This document shows, piece after piece, positions 46,501 to 55,996 of a stretch of DNA of 64,000 nt. Where the stretch lies: the NCBI GenBank assembly GCA_963803735.1, contig CAWDNV010000010.1, positions 124,001 through 188,000 of the forward strand. The letters are read 5' to 3'. The translations under genes were made by a program, and so were the position numbers. Position 1 is the stretch's first letter; each line of letters starts with the position of its first letter. Below the pieces are notes generated by a model. The model made no database searches. It was given only the letters and a program-made list of their open reading frames with translations, and was not told the DNA's origin. This DNA is from Palsa-189 sp963803735. GTDB taxonomy: Bacteria > Acidobacteriota > Terriglobia > Acidiferrales > UBA7541.

Positions 46501-48827
46501 CGTGTGGTGCATTCCTCTGCTTTGCCGATGGAAGTGCTCGTTACAATCCGCAATTGCGCCAGTAGTTCTTCTTTCCAGAATTCTCCCTTACGGAAAAAGC
46601 CTTGTGTGGCGAGGAATAAAAAGTCCTTGTCGGCGGATGTCAGATCTTTGGCCGTGAGGACGAACACCGGTAAATTGTGGGTCGAAGGGCTGTCTTTCAA
46701 CTTCCGGAGCATCTCAAATCCATCCATCTCCGGCATCATCAGATCAAGCACCATGGCGTCGACCGCGTTCTTCGTCAATAGGTCAAGACCTTCTCCTCCG
46801 CTGTGTGCGAGGAGCGGAACGTATCCCGCCGATTCTAGAACTTGGCTTGCCAACTGTAAGCTCGTATCCTCGTCATCAACGACAAGGACTTTGAACGGAC
46901 CATTGGGTCCGAGATGCTTTTTCAGCGCGGCTAATAGAGCCTCTTTCTTCACAGGCTTGACCAGGTATTCGGAAGCGCCGAGCGCGAAGCCCCTGCCTTT
47001 ATCATCCACGATAGAAACGATCACGATGGGGATTGCGGCGGTTGCCGGAGTCGTTTTTAGCCGGTGCAGGATTTCCCAACCATTTTTGCCGGGCATCAAC
47101 ATATTGAGGGTTATGGCGTCGGGCAGAAGTTCAAGCGTTTTCACCAGTGCTTCGGCGCCAGAGCTGGCGGTGGCGGTTTCATACCCTTCCGGAGCCAGAT
47201 AACTCACCAAGAGTTCGCGCGACGGTGTCTCATCATCCACAACCAAAACTAGCGGCCTATTACGGCCCGAGACGGCACCAGTTAAAGACGTGCTCGGTTG
47301 AATCTCAGTAGCTTTTTGGCTAAGCGGTAGCGTGAAAGTGAATTTACTGCCTTTTCCCAGTTCGCTGCTAAGTGCGATTGTTCCGCTTTGTCGCTCGACC
47401 AGTCTTTTCGTAATAGCCAAGCCGAGTCCTGTTCCCTCGGTGACCCCTCTGGTGGTCTTACCAACCTGGCGAAATTCGTCGAAGACGACTTTCTGGTCCT
47501 CCGGGCGAATGCCGATTCCGGTATCGGTCACCGAAATGTGCGCTAAGCGATCATCCCGAATGACGCTCAGCGTGATGGTTCCCCCTCCTGGCGTGAACTT
47601 CACTGCGTTGCTCAGCAGGTTGTAAAGGATCTGCTTGAACCTGATACGGTCGGCATAGACCGTTACGCCTGGCTCGCTTTGTATATCGACTTGAATTTTC
47701 TTCGTCATCGCCAGTTGACGAATATTCGAAAGTACCTCCGGGATGGCGGCCTCTACCGCAAAATTCTCGAGAGTTAACTCAATATGTCCCGCTTCGATCT
47801 TGGATAGATCCAGCACATCATTAACAAGCTGAAGGAGGTGTTTGCCTCCGTGGACGATATGCTCCGTCCATCGCTTGTATTTGTCGGTCTTGATGATTGG
47901 CGTCTCGCGTGATAGCAACTCCGAAAAACCGAGGATCGCGTTCAACGGCGTCCGCAGTTCGTGACTCATGCTGGCAAGGAACTGGCTCTTCAGTTGATTG
48001 GCGCGCTCCACTTCGCGGTTTTTTAGTTCAAGTTCTTTATTGGCAGCAGCCAGCTCCGCCGTTCGTTCCTGAACGCGTTGTTCCAATTGGTCGTGAGCCT
48101 TTTGCAGAGCTTCTTCGCGCTCTTGAATCTGGCCCAACATCTCGTTGAATGCCTGAATCAGGATGGCCGGCTCGTCGTGGGTACCGGTTGCAGTGGCCCG
48201 CACGGAGTAGTCTTTGTCGCGAGAAACCCGTCGCGCAATTTCCGCCAAGTGCACGATAGGTTTAGCAACAGCCCGCTGGAATATCGATGCAACTAGGAGC
48301 GCGGCGATGAGAGATGCCAACAACACGATGGCTGCAATTCCCGCGTACCGCTTGAGGCGACCGCTCATTTCCCGTAAGTCAGAACAGATGTAGACGGTAC
48401 CTGTCGGCTTCCCCTCGAACACAATCGTGCGGACGACGACAAGCTGCCCATCCTGGAACCAGTGAATCTCAGTTTGATTCGGCGGAATCTGAGGCAATGT
48501 TAAGGCTTGGGCATGGCCATCACGCCAATATGTGGCGAAAGGGCGCCCGTCGGGCCTGTAAATGCCGGCTGACACCACATCGGGCGCAGCCTTCAGCGCC
48601 GACAAAGTATTCTCGGCGGCTTGTGGATCATTAAACATCAGCGGGGAGACGCTGTTGGACCCGGCCATTTGAGCCTGTATCGACAGGTTGTGCACCATGG
48701 TCTGTTGAAAGGTGACCCGGTCGTAAGCAACGAATGCCACACAGGCGATCAACAAGGCCGCGCCACTGACCAGCATGTTCATCTTGGTCAGCTTGGCGGT
48801 AATCGAATAGCCGGGAACCCTGAACAT
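46497..48827 (-). CDS. Hybrid histidine kinase (CHASE8-like sensor, HAMP, HisKA, HATPase, two receivers)
   Basis: 776 residues. Membrane helix about 14-36, periplasmic CHASE8-like sensor, membrane helix about 163-185, HAMP, coiled coil, HisKA with SMSHELRTPLNAI, HATPase with N box and GTGLGLAI, then two receivers. In the first receiver the acid pocket is intact (VVDDE) but the acceptor strand reads AITLNMLMPG, Asn replacing Asp; the second has LDLMMPEMDG. Encoded 6 nt after YfiR, which likely signals to it in the periplasm. Confidence 0.9.
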   Translation of the reverse strand: MFRVPGYSITAKLTKMNMLVSGAALLIACVAFVAYDRVTFQQTMVHNLSIQAQMAGSNSVSPLMFNDPQAAENTLSALKAAPDVVSAGIYRPDGRPFATYWRDGHAQALTLPQIPPNQTEIHWFQDGQLVVVRTIVFEGKPTGTVYICSDLREMSGRLKRYAGIAAIVLLASLIAALLVASIFQRAVAKPIVHLAEIARRVSRDKDYSVRATATGTHDEPAILIQAFNEMLGQIQEREEALQKAHDQLEQRVQERTAELAAANKELELKNREVERANQLKSQFLASMSHELRTPLNAILGFSELLSRETPIIKTDKYKRWTEHIVHGGKHLLQLVNDVLDLSKIEAGHIELTLENFAVEAAIPEVLSNIRQLAMTKKIQVDIQSEPGVTVYADRIRFKQILYNLLSNAVKFTPGGGTITLSVIRDDRLAHISVTDTGIGIRPEDQKVVFDEFRQVGKTTRGVTEGTGLGLAITKRLVERQSGTIALSSELGKGSKFTFTLPLSQKATEIQPSTSLTGAVSGRNRPLVLVVDDETPSRELLVSYLAPEGYETATASSGAEALVKTLELLPDAITLNMLMPGKNGWEILHRLKTTPATAAIPIVIVSIVDDKGRGFALGASEYLVKPVKKEALLAALKKHLGPNGPFKVLVVDDEDTSLQLASQVLESAGYVPLLAHSGGEGLDLLTKNAVDAMVLDLMMPEMDGFEMLRKLKDSPSTHNLPVFVLTAKDLTSADKDFLFLATQGFFRKGEFWKEELLAQLRIVTSTSIGKAEECTTR

Positions 48828-48833
48828 CTTTTG

Positions 48834-49454
48834 TCAGTCTCCAGTCTGAGAATCCCGTCTGACGTTGATTGCCACTTTAAGCAGCTGGGAGCTCAGAGTT
48901 AAACCAGCCCGCTGAGCAGTCGTAACGTTGACCTCGAAACGCACCCTGTTGGCGTCGATAACGAACTGGATCATGCCCCCGCGGCGCGTGAACTGGGAGA
49001 TGTCACTCACGGTCAGGACACTTTTCTTGTCAAGCGTCGCTAGGATCTCTTTAAGTTGGCTCTCTTCCGACGCGCTGATGAACAAAATGCGGCAACTCAT
49101 AGCCTCCTGCGGTTTTACGATGCGGTTAACGACAACCTTCTTCCCGTTAATGGTTTCACCGGCGATGGTCGCATCGAAACTCGCGCCGAAAGGATCCTCA
49201 CCGAGCACACAAATCGGGAAGTCGTCTGCGGTGGCGACGTTTGCAGGCCACGCAACGAATTTGCCAAAGTCGTAGAGGTAGGCAGCTTTAACCTCGTACT
49301 CACTTGGGTTTGACCGTTGGGCATGTAAGCACGAGGGGCCAAGGAATGCCGACGCAATGCCTACAGCCAAAAAACAAAACAGGACAACTCGAAGATTACT
49401 GAGCACACATCTTCGTGGCTCGGGTTGCGAGGCCTTGATGTTAGTCCCTTTCAT
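48834..49454 (-). CDS. YfiR-family periplasmic protein (DUF4154)
   Basis: 206 residues. Export signal within about 20-46 (ending CLHAQ), then YEVKAAYLYDFGKFVAWP, the hallmark YfiR start, and VLTVSDISQFTRRGGMIQFV near the end. YfiR proteins are periplasmic sensors or inhibitors of membrane diguanylate cyclases and kinases. ATG 49454 overlaps the receptor stop (ATGA). Co-operonic with the hybrid kinase, its probable partner. Confidence 0.9.
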   Translation of the reverse strand: MKGTNIKASQPEPRRCVLSNLRVVLFCFLAVGIASAFLGPSCLHAQRSNPSEYEVKAAYLYDFGKFVAWPANVATADDFPICVLGEDPFGASFDATIAGETINGKKVVVNRIVKPQEAMSCRILFISASEESQLKEILATLDKKSVLTVSDISQFTRRGGMIQFVIDANRVRFEVNVTTAQRAGLTLSSQLLKVAINVRRDSQTGD

Positions 49455-51574
49455 CTTTGCGTTGTTTGCCAGGTGATCTTTGCGTAGACTGTTCGCTTAA
49501 TACCGACAAGGCCCCCGGGGTCACCCCCGAACTCCGCATGCTGAGGTTGAAGCAGATTTTGACCTACGACCGAGAGGTCAAGGGACGCGGTAGCGTGCCA
49601 ACTGAACCGCACATCTGCGGTAGTGTAGGCTCGCACTTGTTGGGCGGGAAGGTCGCTCACATAGCGGAGTGTTTGATCAAACTCCAGTTTCCGGGGCAAA
49701 TCTAAAGAAGATTGGATCATCCCCTGGTGATGGGGGCTTGAGCCCTCCGTTGAAGTAACCGTCGACGGGTCCAGGCTCCCGGTCCTCGTACTCAAGTCCA
49801 TATACAAATAAGAATAAGAACCTCTCAACCGCCATCTGGATGTTGGCGTCCAATCGGGCGCAATCTCGAATCCAGCCGTATTCCCCATCAACCCGTTGCC
49901 GAAAAAGAACGGGACGACGACGTGCGTCGGTGCGGGCGAGGTTTCCGAGAACGGCACACCGGGCTCGATGCTCAGGAGATTATCGTAGTTGTTGTAAAAG
50001 GCAGCGACGTCCAGATTGAGCTTGGGCTTCACTAGGCTTCGGTATCCGACTTCGTAGCCCAGCAAGTGCTCCGTGGAAAAACCTCTGTCCCCGATGACGC
50101 GGACAAAGGTTAACGGATTGGGTGTAATCAATGCCGTGAGCTGCAGATCTTCCTCGACGCGGGAAGGTGTGCGGACGGCGCGAGTCACCGCGGCCCATAC
50201 CGTTTGCCGTGAATTCGGTGTCCACAGGAGCCGAGCCGTCGGCTCAAACTCGAAATGAGAATATGTTTCCTGTAGAAACTTGGACCCGATCGTCAGAGAG
50301 AACTGATTTCCAATAATCGGGATCTCATCCTGGATAAACCCGCTGTAAAGCTTGTCGGTAAGGTGGCTCGGAGTAAATACAACAGTGGGCACAACCTCAG
50401 TAGTATTGCCCGAGCTCAGTCGAACTCCGAGACCCCACAGGAAGTCCTGTCGACCGGGCAAGGGCAAATGATGGATGAAATCGATGTCAAACGTATCGCG
50501 AGACTCGGCAAAGCTTGACTGTTCTCGGTTCGTGCGGTCGTAATAAGTCTGCAGTTGGATGTCAGACCCAGCACTCAAGGTGCGCTTCCAACGACCCAGC
50601 AGATTGCCCCCTGAGAGCTCGGCACTCTGCTCCACATTGGTCATATATGGCGGGGAGTAGGTTGTGATGCCCACACTTTGCCCGGCATCACCGTTGTACA
50701 GGTCACCTTGAAACGTGAACGTGTCGCGATTGTGCAAATCCATATCCGTACGGAAGCCGGTCTGACCCATGCGCCAGCTATCGAATGAACTACCATTCGG
50801 ATGAAACTCGGGCCCCTCGTTAAAGGCCTTGCCGTAAATACGGTAATTAAAGCTCTTGTCGTTCCCGCCCCCGTAGCGGAGATTGACGAAGCCTTGATCG
50901 ATATTTCCGCCGCCGGTAGATACGAGCATTCCACGTGTATCTTTGGCGCTCTTGGTGATGATATTGATCACAGCGTTGACAGCATTTGCTCCCCAAATCG
51001 TGCCGCCCGGGCCGCGGATCACTTCGATCCGCTCGACATCCTCGAGCACGGTGTCCTGAACCTGCCAATAAACCCCGGCGTAGAGTGGTGTGTAAACGGT
51101 TCGGCCGTCGATAAGCACGAGTACGTCTCTGGAGAGGGCACTCGAGAATCCGCGCACGCCGATGGACCATGTATTCGAGTCGACCCGTGCAACTTCAACA
51201 CCCGGTGCCAGGCGGAGGGCCTCCGGTATGCTCGTGGCCCCGGAGCGCCGGATATCCTCCTGCGTGATGACGTAAATCGCTGCTGGAGTTCGGCTAACTT
51301 TCACGGGCTCTTTGGACGCGGTTGTGACCTCAATTTGGCCGAGTTCTTCCAGGGTCACCTGGGTGAGACGCCCTGTTGTCTTTTGATCTTGCTGCGTGGA
51401 GTCACCCCGGCTCTCAACAGCTACGGCGGTCAGCAGCAGGAGGGAGATCGCAACGCTAACAACTGTGTTCCGGTGAATAGACTTCTTGGCGGCGAATGTA
51501 AGCGCCGCGGGCAGCGTTAGACCGTTACTGGTCAGCGGCCCGTCAGTGGCGAAATGGTGCAACCTCTTGTTCAC
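49451..51574 (-). CDS. TonB-dependent outer-membrane receptor
   Basis: About 707 residues from GTG 51574 (GGGAG 8 nt upstream); an in-frame start at 51679 adds an unnatural leader. Signal helix VVSVAISLLLLTAVAV, plug domain (VSRTPAAIYVITQEDIRRSG ... IEVIRGPGGTIWGANAVNAVINI) and a long beta barrel ending in an aromatic-poor KITWQTTQ. The substrate cannot be told. First gene of the leftward four-gene operon, so uptake or sensing may be linked to the kinase. Confidence 0.9.
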   Translation of the reverse strand: MNKRLHHFATDGPLTSNGLTLPAALTFAAKKSIHRNTVVSVAISLLLLTAVAVESRGDSTQQDQKTTGRLTQVTLEELGQIEVTTASKEPVKVSRTPAAIYVITQEDIRRSGATSIPEALRLAPGVEVARVDSNTWSIGVRGFSSALSRDVLVLIDGRTVYTPLYAGVYWQVQDTVLEDVERIEVIRGPGGTIWGANAVNAVINIITKSAKDTRGMLVSTGGGNIDQGFVNLRYGGGNDKSFNYRIYGKAFNEGPEFHPNGSSFDSWRMGQTGFRTDMDLHNRDTFTFQGDLYNGDAGQSVGITTYSPPYMTNVEQSAELSGGNLLGRWKRTLSAGSDIQLQTYYDRTNREQSSFAESRDTFDIDFIHHLPLPGRQDFLWGLGVRLSSGNTTEVVPTVVFTPSHLTDKLYSGFIQDEIPIIGNQFSLTIGSKFLQETYSHFEFEPTARLLWTPNSRQTVWAAVTRAVRTPSRVEEDLQLTALITPNPLTFVRVIGDRGFSTEHLLGYEVGYRSLVKPKLNLDVAAFYNNYDNLLSIEPGVPFSETSPAPTHVVVPFFFGNGLMGNTAGFEIAPDWTPTSRWRLRGSYSYLYMDLSTRTGSLDPSTVTSTEGSSPHHQGMIQSSLDLPRKLEFDQTLRYVSDLPAQQVRAYTTADVRFSWHATASLDLSVVGQNLLQPQHAEFGGDPGGLVGIKRTVYAKITWQTTQR

Positions 51575-51725
51575 GGTCTGTACTCCCAGAGACAACTGGC
51601 TTGAAGTGTGTTGCCGTTTCGTGTGTGCAGTGAGGCGGGGCTCAGCTACCTTTTTCCATTCCCGCTGTTTCCACGCCACGCCCGATGCTAGCGCACAAAG
51701 CGTATTGACCCCGGGCCAGCAAGGA

Positions 51726-51762
51726 TGTGCTTATCTAAATAGTCATAATCAAGATAGGCACA
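51726..51762. promoter_or_regulatory. Dyad in the divergent receptor/HD-GYP intergenic region
   Basis: TGTGCTTATCT (51726-51736) and AGATAGGCACA (51752-51762) are inverted repeats, 10 of 11 matching, 15 nt apart. Placed between two divergent genes (51575-51872 has no gene), it may be an operator; alternatively a hairpin in the leader of either transcript. Confidence 0.45.
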
Positions 51763-51872
51763 CCTTAAGTCACCAATCCCTAACTCCATCTCCTTCTCGT
51801 AATAAATTTATAAGTGCTCAACTGGCTAAACCGAACCTTCAGGCAAGCCTCTGCGTATAGGGAGAGAGAACC

Positions 51873-52850
51873 GTGCCGAACACGAAAGATCAGTCTCCAA
51901 CGATCCTCATCGCCGACGACATTGAGGTCAATCGGGAGCTTCTAACGGAAATTCTAAGTGCCGAGCATTATCGGATCGTGCAGGCTGAGGATGGCGAACA
52001 AGCCATGCAGCTTTTGGAAGAAGGGGAAGTAGATTTGGCACTGTTGGACGTCATGATGCCAGGCCGCTCAGGCTTTGCCGTCTGCCGCGCTTTGAAGTCA
52101 CACCCCGACACGCGCTTGATTCCTGTGGTGATGGTTACCAGCCTGTCAGCAAGCGAAGATCGCGTGCAAGGGATCGAATCCGGCGCGGATGATTTTCTTA
52201 ACAAGCCGGTGAACAAGGAAGAATTGCTGGCACGCGTGCGATCGTTATTGAAGATTAAGCAATTCACGGATGAATTGGAGCATGCCGAGAACGTGCTTTT
52301 CGCGCTAGCTTTGAGCATTGAAGCGAAAGACCCTTATACCGAGGGACATTGCGACCGTCTTTCGGAGTCTTCGGAGGCGCTGGCGAAACGCCTCAGTCTT
52401 AATGAGGAGGAGCGCATTGCGCTGCGCCGCGGCGGCGTTGTCCACGACATTGGCAAGGTTGCGGTTCCGGATCAGATCCTATTGAAGCCAGGTCCTCTGA
52501 CACCCGAAGAGCGCAAAGTAATGCAGCAGCACACCATCGTCGGGGCTGGTATCTGCTCGCCGCTAAAGTCGTTTCGATCCGTTCTGCCTATCATCCGTCA
52601 CCACCACGAGAAAATCGACGGCAGTGGGTATCCAGACGGGTTGAAGGGCGACGCGGTCCCGCTAACGGCGCGAATTCTGCAAACCGTGGATATTTACGAC
52701 GCGCTTACCACTGACCGTCCTTACCGCAAAGCCATGGCGCCCGATCGCGCATTTTCTGTCATGCGCGAGGAGGTAAAGAAGGGCTGGTGGGATGGTGCGC
52801 TTGTGGATGAACTGGAAGCCATGGTGCAAACCACGGCGCTCCAGAATTGA
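51873..52850 (+). CDS. Response regulator with HD-GYP domain (c-di-GMP phosphodiesterase)
   Basis: 325 residues. Receiver (1-125) with acceptor Asp59 (LALLDVMMPG), then an HD-GYP domain: VVHDIGK (His191, Asp192), HHHEKIDGSGYPDGLKG (243-259). This arrangement hydrolyses cyclic di-GMP. GTG 51873 follows GGAGAG. Divergent from the TonB/YfiR/kinase operon, suggesting one signalling unit. Confidence 0.93.
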   Translation: MPNTKDQSPTILIADDIEVNRELLTEILSAEHYRIVQAEDGEQAMQLLEEGEVDLALLDVMMPGRSGFAVCRALKSHPDTRLIPVVMVTSLSASEDRVQGIESGADDFLNKPVNKEELLARVRSLLKIKQFTDELEHAENVLFALALSIEAKDPYTEGHCDRLSESSEALAKRLSLNEEERIALRRGGVVHDIGKVAVPDQILLKPGPLTPEERKVMQQHTIVGAGICSPLKSFRSVLPIIRHHHEKIDGSGYPDGLKGDAVPLTARILQTVDIYDALTTDRPYRKAMAPDRAFSVMREEVKKGWWDGALVDELEAMVQTTALQN

Positions 52851-53193
52851 GCATGCGCACAGCTTACGGACCATGATTCAGTGCTTCGAAAGAAGCCAAT
52901 CGTGTGCGTGATATGGCCGATGGCTGAGTTGGTTTCTAGGCTGCCTTCCTTAGACAGAAGCGGAACTTAGCAGGCAGCCGCAATACGGATAGATTCGGTC
53001 CCCCGGCACCACCTCAAAACGCTGCACTTGTAAGTCGATGTTAAGAAATACGTTGTCAGCAGGCCTCGCCGATGCATTCGAGGTTTCGTGAGGTTTCGTG
53101 AGGCTGAGATGAGCGCCAGAAGGTGAAAACAATGCAATTCACAATGCAGAAAACTAAAAGACAAAAGCGCAAGGGAAATAAGTAATAACGCTA
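52851..53193. other. Gene-poor region with tRNA-3'-end-like sequence and a tandem repeat
   Basis: CCCCCGGCACCA (52990-53001) equals the last 12 bases of tRNA-Phe (7276-7287), without a tRNA body. AGGTTTCGTG is repeated in tandem at 53081-53100. Otherwise no gene supported. Confidence 0.45.
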
Positions 53194-53463
53194 TCAATTC
53201 GGAGGTTTGGCTAGCCTTGCAGCGATTAGCGGAACGGATTCAACTCCCTTCCCTTGGCGTATTTCCTTCACTGCTTCGCGCATGGAGGCAAAGCGATCCG
53301 TCGTTACTTGGCGACGGAAGGAATCGTTCAGGGCATCATTCCATTTTGCTTGCCAATCGGGCACAAGTTGCACCACTTGAAATAAGCTGTCCACATTGTG
53401 GAGAGCCTGTTCCCATCCATCGAGAAGGCGATCAATGAGCATTTCTGCTAATTCAGGAGTCAT
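53194..53463 (-). CDS. Small hypothetical protein
   Basis: 89 residues, helical and soluble (MLIDRLLDGWEQALHNVDSL). No domain recognised. Starts with ATG 53463. One of several small genes in a poor region. Confidence 0.5.
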   Translation of the reverse strand: MTPELAEMLIDRLLDGWEQALHNVDSLFQVVQLVPDWQAKWNDALNDSFRRQVTTDRFASMREAVKEIRQGKGVESVPLIAARLAKPPN

Positions 53464-53517
53464 TTGGAAACTCGCTTTCCGCGAGGCAATCTAGTTGGAT
53501 TTCTATCTTTTCAGCCA

Positions 53518-53841
53518 TTAGCTGAGACGCTGTAGCACCAGTAAAATATCTGCAACGACTCCGACCGCGACGAAGATCAGCACAGCCCATTCCACGGTTT
53601 CAAGGCGGTCTTCTCTGGGCTCGCCCAGATCGGCGCGTTCAGTTAGCCATGCCGCAGCCGCATCTACATCCACGATGACCTTTTTGAGAATGAACCCGCC
53701 GATGGCAATCCCGCGTGTCTCAGGATTCTCTGTTAACTCGGTGGCAAGGAGTAGCGCCACGACGGTTTCGCCATACCGTTCGAATTGGTTACGGTCATTT
53801 TGTGAGATATGCGCCCAGCGGACTTTTCGCCACCACCACAT
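53518..53841 (-). CDS. Small hypothetical membrane protein
   Basis: 107 residues, one C-terminal membrane helix (VEWAVLIFVAVGVVADILLVL). A Trp-rich start (MWWWRKVRW) and a weakly hydrophobic middle (IAIGGFILKKVIV). No family recognised. Confidence 0.55.
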   Translation of the reverse strand: MWWWRKVRWAHISQNDRNQFERYGETVVALLLATELTENPETRGIAIGGFILKKVIVDVDAAAAWLTERADLGEPREDRLETVEWAVLIFVAVGVVADILLVLQRLS

Positions 53842-53982
53842 GTGGCCGCCATCTTAGCGCAAACGCGACCATTCAATATGGCATTGAATGGTGAGGGCGT
53901 TCTTTAGGGTTTCCACATATCAAAAACCTTCCACAGTTGGTCAGCTTGCAGTGTTGATTGGAGCGATGGTAAAAAGGCCGAC

Positions 53983-54255
53983 ATGGGAGACAATCGGACA
54001 CCGGATCAGGTAGCCCAGAACCTAGTGCAGATGGAGGCTCTGAAGAGGGTTGTGCGCGAGCGCATGAAATACCCTTACGAGCCTAACGATCCTCCACTGT
54101 TCTACGTCAAGGACGAGGATAAAGAGCCGCCTACACTAGCCCTCTCAATAGCGAGGTGTGTTGGCCTCTTCATGTTTTCGGACCCCGAACTCGCGTATCG
54201 AATACGCGACTGGGTCGGGGGAAAATTGGCAGAACCAGAGAAGACAGACACGTGA
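53983..54255 (+). CDS. Small hypothetical protein
   Basis: 90 residues, soluble, Pro-rich middle (YPYEPNDPPLFYVKDEDKEPPTL). Followed 11 nt later by the next gene, probably one transcript. Unknown function. Confidence 0.5.
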   Translation: MGDNRTPDQVAQNLVQMEALKRVVRERMKYPYEPNDPPLFYVKDEDKEPPTLALSIARCVGLFMFSDPELAYRIRDWVGGKLAEPEKTDT

Positions 54256-54266
54256 GAGGAGGCGTC

Positions 54267-54698
54267 ATGAACATTTGGATTCGAGCTTTTCCTTTTATCG
54301 AAGACGATGTGAAGGTGAGTGGAGCCCGCGCCCACGTCAGTGCGCAGCTCGGCGTTGAGATCTATCCCGATGAGAAAAGCGCACGTGCCGCCACAGCTCT
54401 GGCAGGCGGTATTGCCATGCGCGTCGAAGCCGAGAGCCTACGTGGGCAGGTTGATGAAAATGGTTTCCTGTCCAGCGAGCCAGAAAGCGGCAGAGCCCAA
54501 GTCGAAGAGGCAGACGCAGAGGATCGAGATGTTATCGCCGCAGTTGTGTACTCGGCTTTGCCACACACGATGGAAACGGAAACATGCAACGAGGGTGCGG
54601 AGAATGAGTACACTCAATCGGTCGCAGCCTTTGGACCTGAAGCCACGGCTTGGCTGGACGAAGTCGAAAAAGCGACGGGAATGATCTTAAGCCAGTGA
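54267..54698 (+). CDS. Hypothetical protein
   Basis: 143 residues from ATG 54267 with AGAGGAGG upstream. Acidic (EEADAEDRDVIAAVVY), no signal or membrane part. No family recognised. Second gene of the pair. Confidence 0.55.
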   Translation: MNIWIRAFPFIEDDVKVSGARAHVSAQLGVEIYPDEKSARAATALAGGIAMRVEAESLRGQVDENGFLSSEPESGRAQVEEADAEDRDVIAAVVYSALPHTMETETCNEGAENEYTQSVAAFGPEATAWLDEVEKATGMILSQ

Positions 54699-54729
54699 GA
54701 CGCGGCGCTCGCGGAATACCTCTGACTTG

Positions 54730-55041
54730 TTAAAATCCTTCCCTCCGAGGATGCGCAGACGGGTCCTTCGGCTCACACATGATTAGGTAGCACGACGCGC
54801 CATCCCGAATTAAGTCCACGTGTCTCAATCGCTCTCGCCATCCCGGCAACGAACTGTCACGATACTTTGCGTAACTCGTGATCTTAACGAACCGCGTGTT
54901 CTCATGTGTACGCATACGGTCCTGCCAAACGCGCAGGAAGACCGCCCTATCCTGTGGACGGACAGCGCCCCTTGACCAGCAAGGATTAACAAGAGGCGCA
55001 CCCAGCGTTGCGAACATGTTCTTCATGTTCTTTATGTTCAC
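54730..55041 (-). CDS. Conserved hypothetical protein, possibly truncated
   Basis: 103 residues; ATG 55017 (MFATLGAPLVNPCWSRGAV) is an alternative start. FLRVWQDR and GWRERLRHVDLIRDGASCYLIMCEPKDP recall, from memory, the N-terminal part of longer proteins with a nuclease-like C-terminus; here the frame ends right after, so a C-terminal domain may be lost. Confidence 0.5.
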   Translation of the reverse strand: MNIKNMKNMFATLGAPLVNPCWSRGAVRPQDRAVFLRVWQDRMRTHENTRFVKITSYAKYRDSSLPGWRERLRHVDLIRDGASCYLIMCEPKDPSAHPRREGF

Positions 55042-55088
55042 AGCTTACCCACTTTTAGCAATTGCCTCGACACGATTTACTTCGTTGC

Positions 55089-55214
55089 ACTCGCATCGGC
55101 GGTCGGCTCATCTTTATCCAGTTCTCGACCAGTGACGTGATAATCGTCTTTACGGAGATCGAGCCCAAGGATCGAGCAACTCTTGAGAAATGGCTCAGCC
55201 AAGGAGCGGGGTAA
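55089..55214 (+). pseudogene. PilZ-domain remnant
   Basis: The frame ending at 55214 reads IIVFTEIEPKDRATLEKWLSQ, closely matching the C-terminus of the PilZ protein at 21390-21704 (IVFGEIETKDRAVLDTWLSE). The N-terminal RxxxR part is absent. A decayed copy. Confidence 0.65.
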
Positions 55215-55275
55215 TGAGGCATGAGCAACGAACCTTCATGCTCCTGCAAGGATAGGCGAGGGCGCTTCACGCCCT

Positions 55276-55677
55276 TCAGTTTTCAAGAGTGAAACGTTGA
55301 ACGGTTGGGAGCAAATCTGTCCCGGCCCTGCTTTTTGGGACAAGCGCGTCAGCACCGACCATCCTTGCGGCCTCCTGTGCTTCAGGAGTGTCATTGATAG
55401 TGAAAAGGATGATTTTGGTCGATGGCGCACACCGACGGATTTCCACCGTGGCCTTCAGACCATTCATCACCGGCATGGTGATATCGAGAACAACGACATC
55501 CGGCTTCAGTTGCCTCACCTGGTCCAGGGCCACCAGGCCATTCTCAGCTTCGCCACAGATTGTGTATTCGGCGAGCAAAGATCGAAGGGTGCTGCGTACG
55601 ACTTCTACGTCATCGACGAGTAAGATTCGAGCGGACATCCTGTCTTTCAATTTAGCCGTTGCTTCGTGCATCTCCAT
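55276..55677 (-). CDS. Single-domain response regulator
   Basis: 133 residues, or 120 from Met 55638 (MSARILLVDDVEVV). Acceptor Asp in VVVLDITMPVMNG, conserved Lys in LVPKSRAG, NarL-like receiver but no output domain. May pair with one of the NarL-type kinases nearby (56624-57793). Stand-alone. Confidence 0.8.
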   Translation of the reverse strand: MEMHEATAKLKDRMSARILLVDDVEVVRSTLRSLLAEYTICGEAENGLVALDQVRQLKPDVVVLDITMPVMNGLKATVEIRRCAPSTKIILFTINDTPEAQEAARMVGADALVPKSRAGTDLLPTVQRFTLEN

Positions 55678-55996
55678 ACTTGCAACGCTTCATCGTAGCT
55701 ATTAGTTACGCCTAGACCAGCGTGCCCAAAAGCGGCACGTAGGTGAACCTACCTAAGCTAAAGAAGACCTTCGATAGAAAGCAGTCCTCATTGGGCGTGA
55801 TATACCCGGTTTGGGCGACCTGACAGAGAGCCCTGGCCAGGCCTCTTCTCGGGAGTCCCTTCAGTTACAGTTGTTTAAACCCTGCTATACAGCAAGATGG
55901 TCTGAGTGAGCAAGTTTGGTGCGGTATGGCGATTTCTCTAGTATCCACTGATAGTAGCTTAACGGCCAGTATCCGGGGCCCAAGGAGAGACGCGTT
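55678..55996. promoter_or_regulatory. Intergenic region with palindrome GTAGGTGAACCTAC
   Basis: A 14-bp perfect palindrome, arms GTAGGT/ACCTAC around GA, lies at 55739-55752, about 60 bp upstream of the response regulator start. Could be an operator. Nothing else recognised. Confidence 0.35.

Noticed and set aside
52970..53001. Possible tRNA gene ending in CCCCCGGCACCA
   Set aside because: No T stem, anticodon or D arm can be folded upstream; only the 3' end matches.
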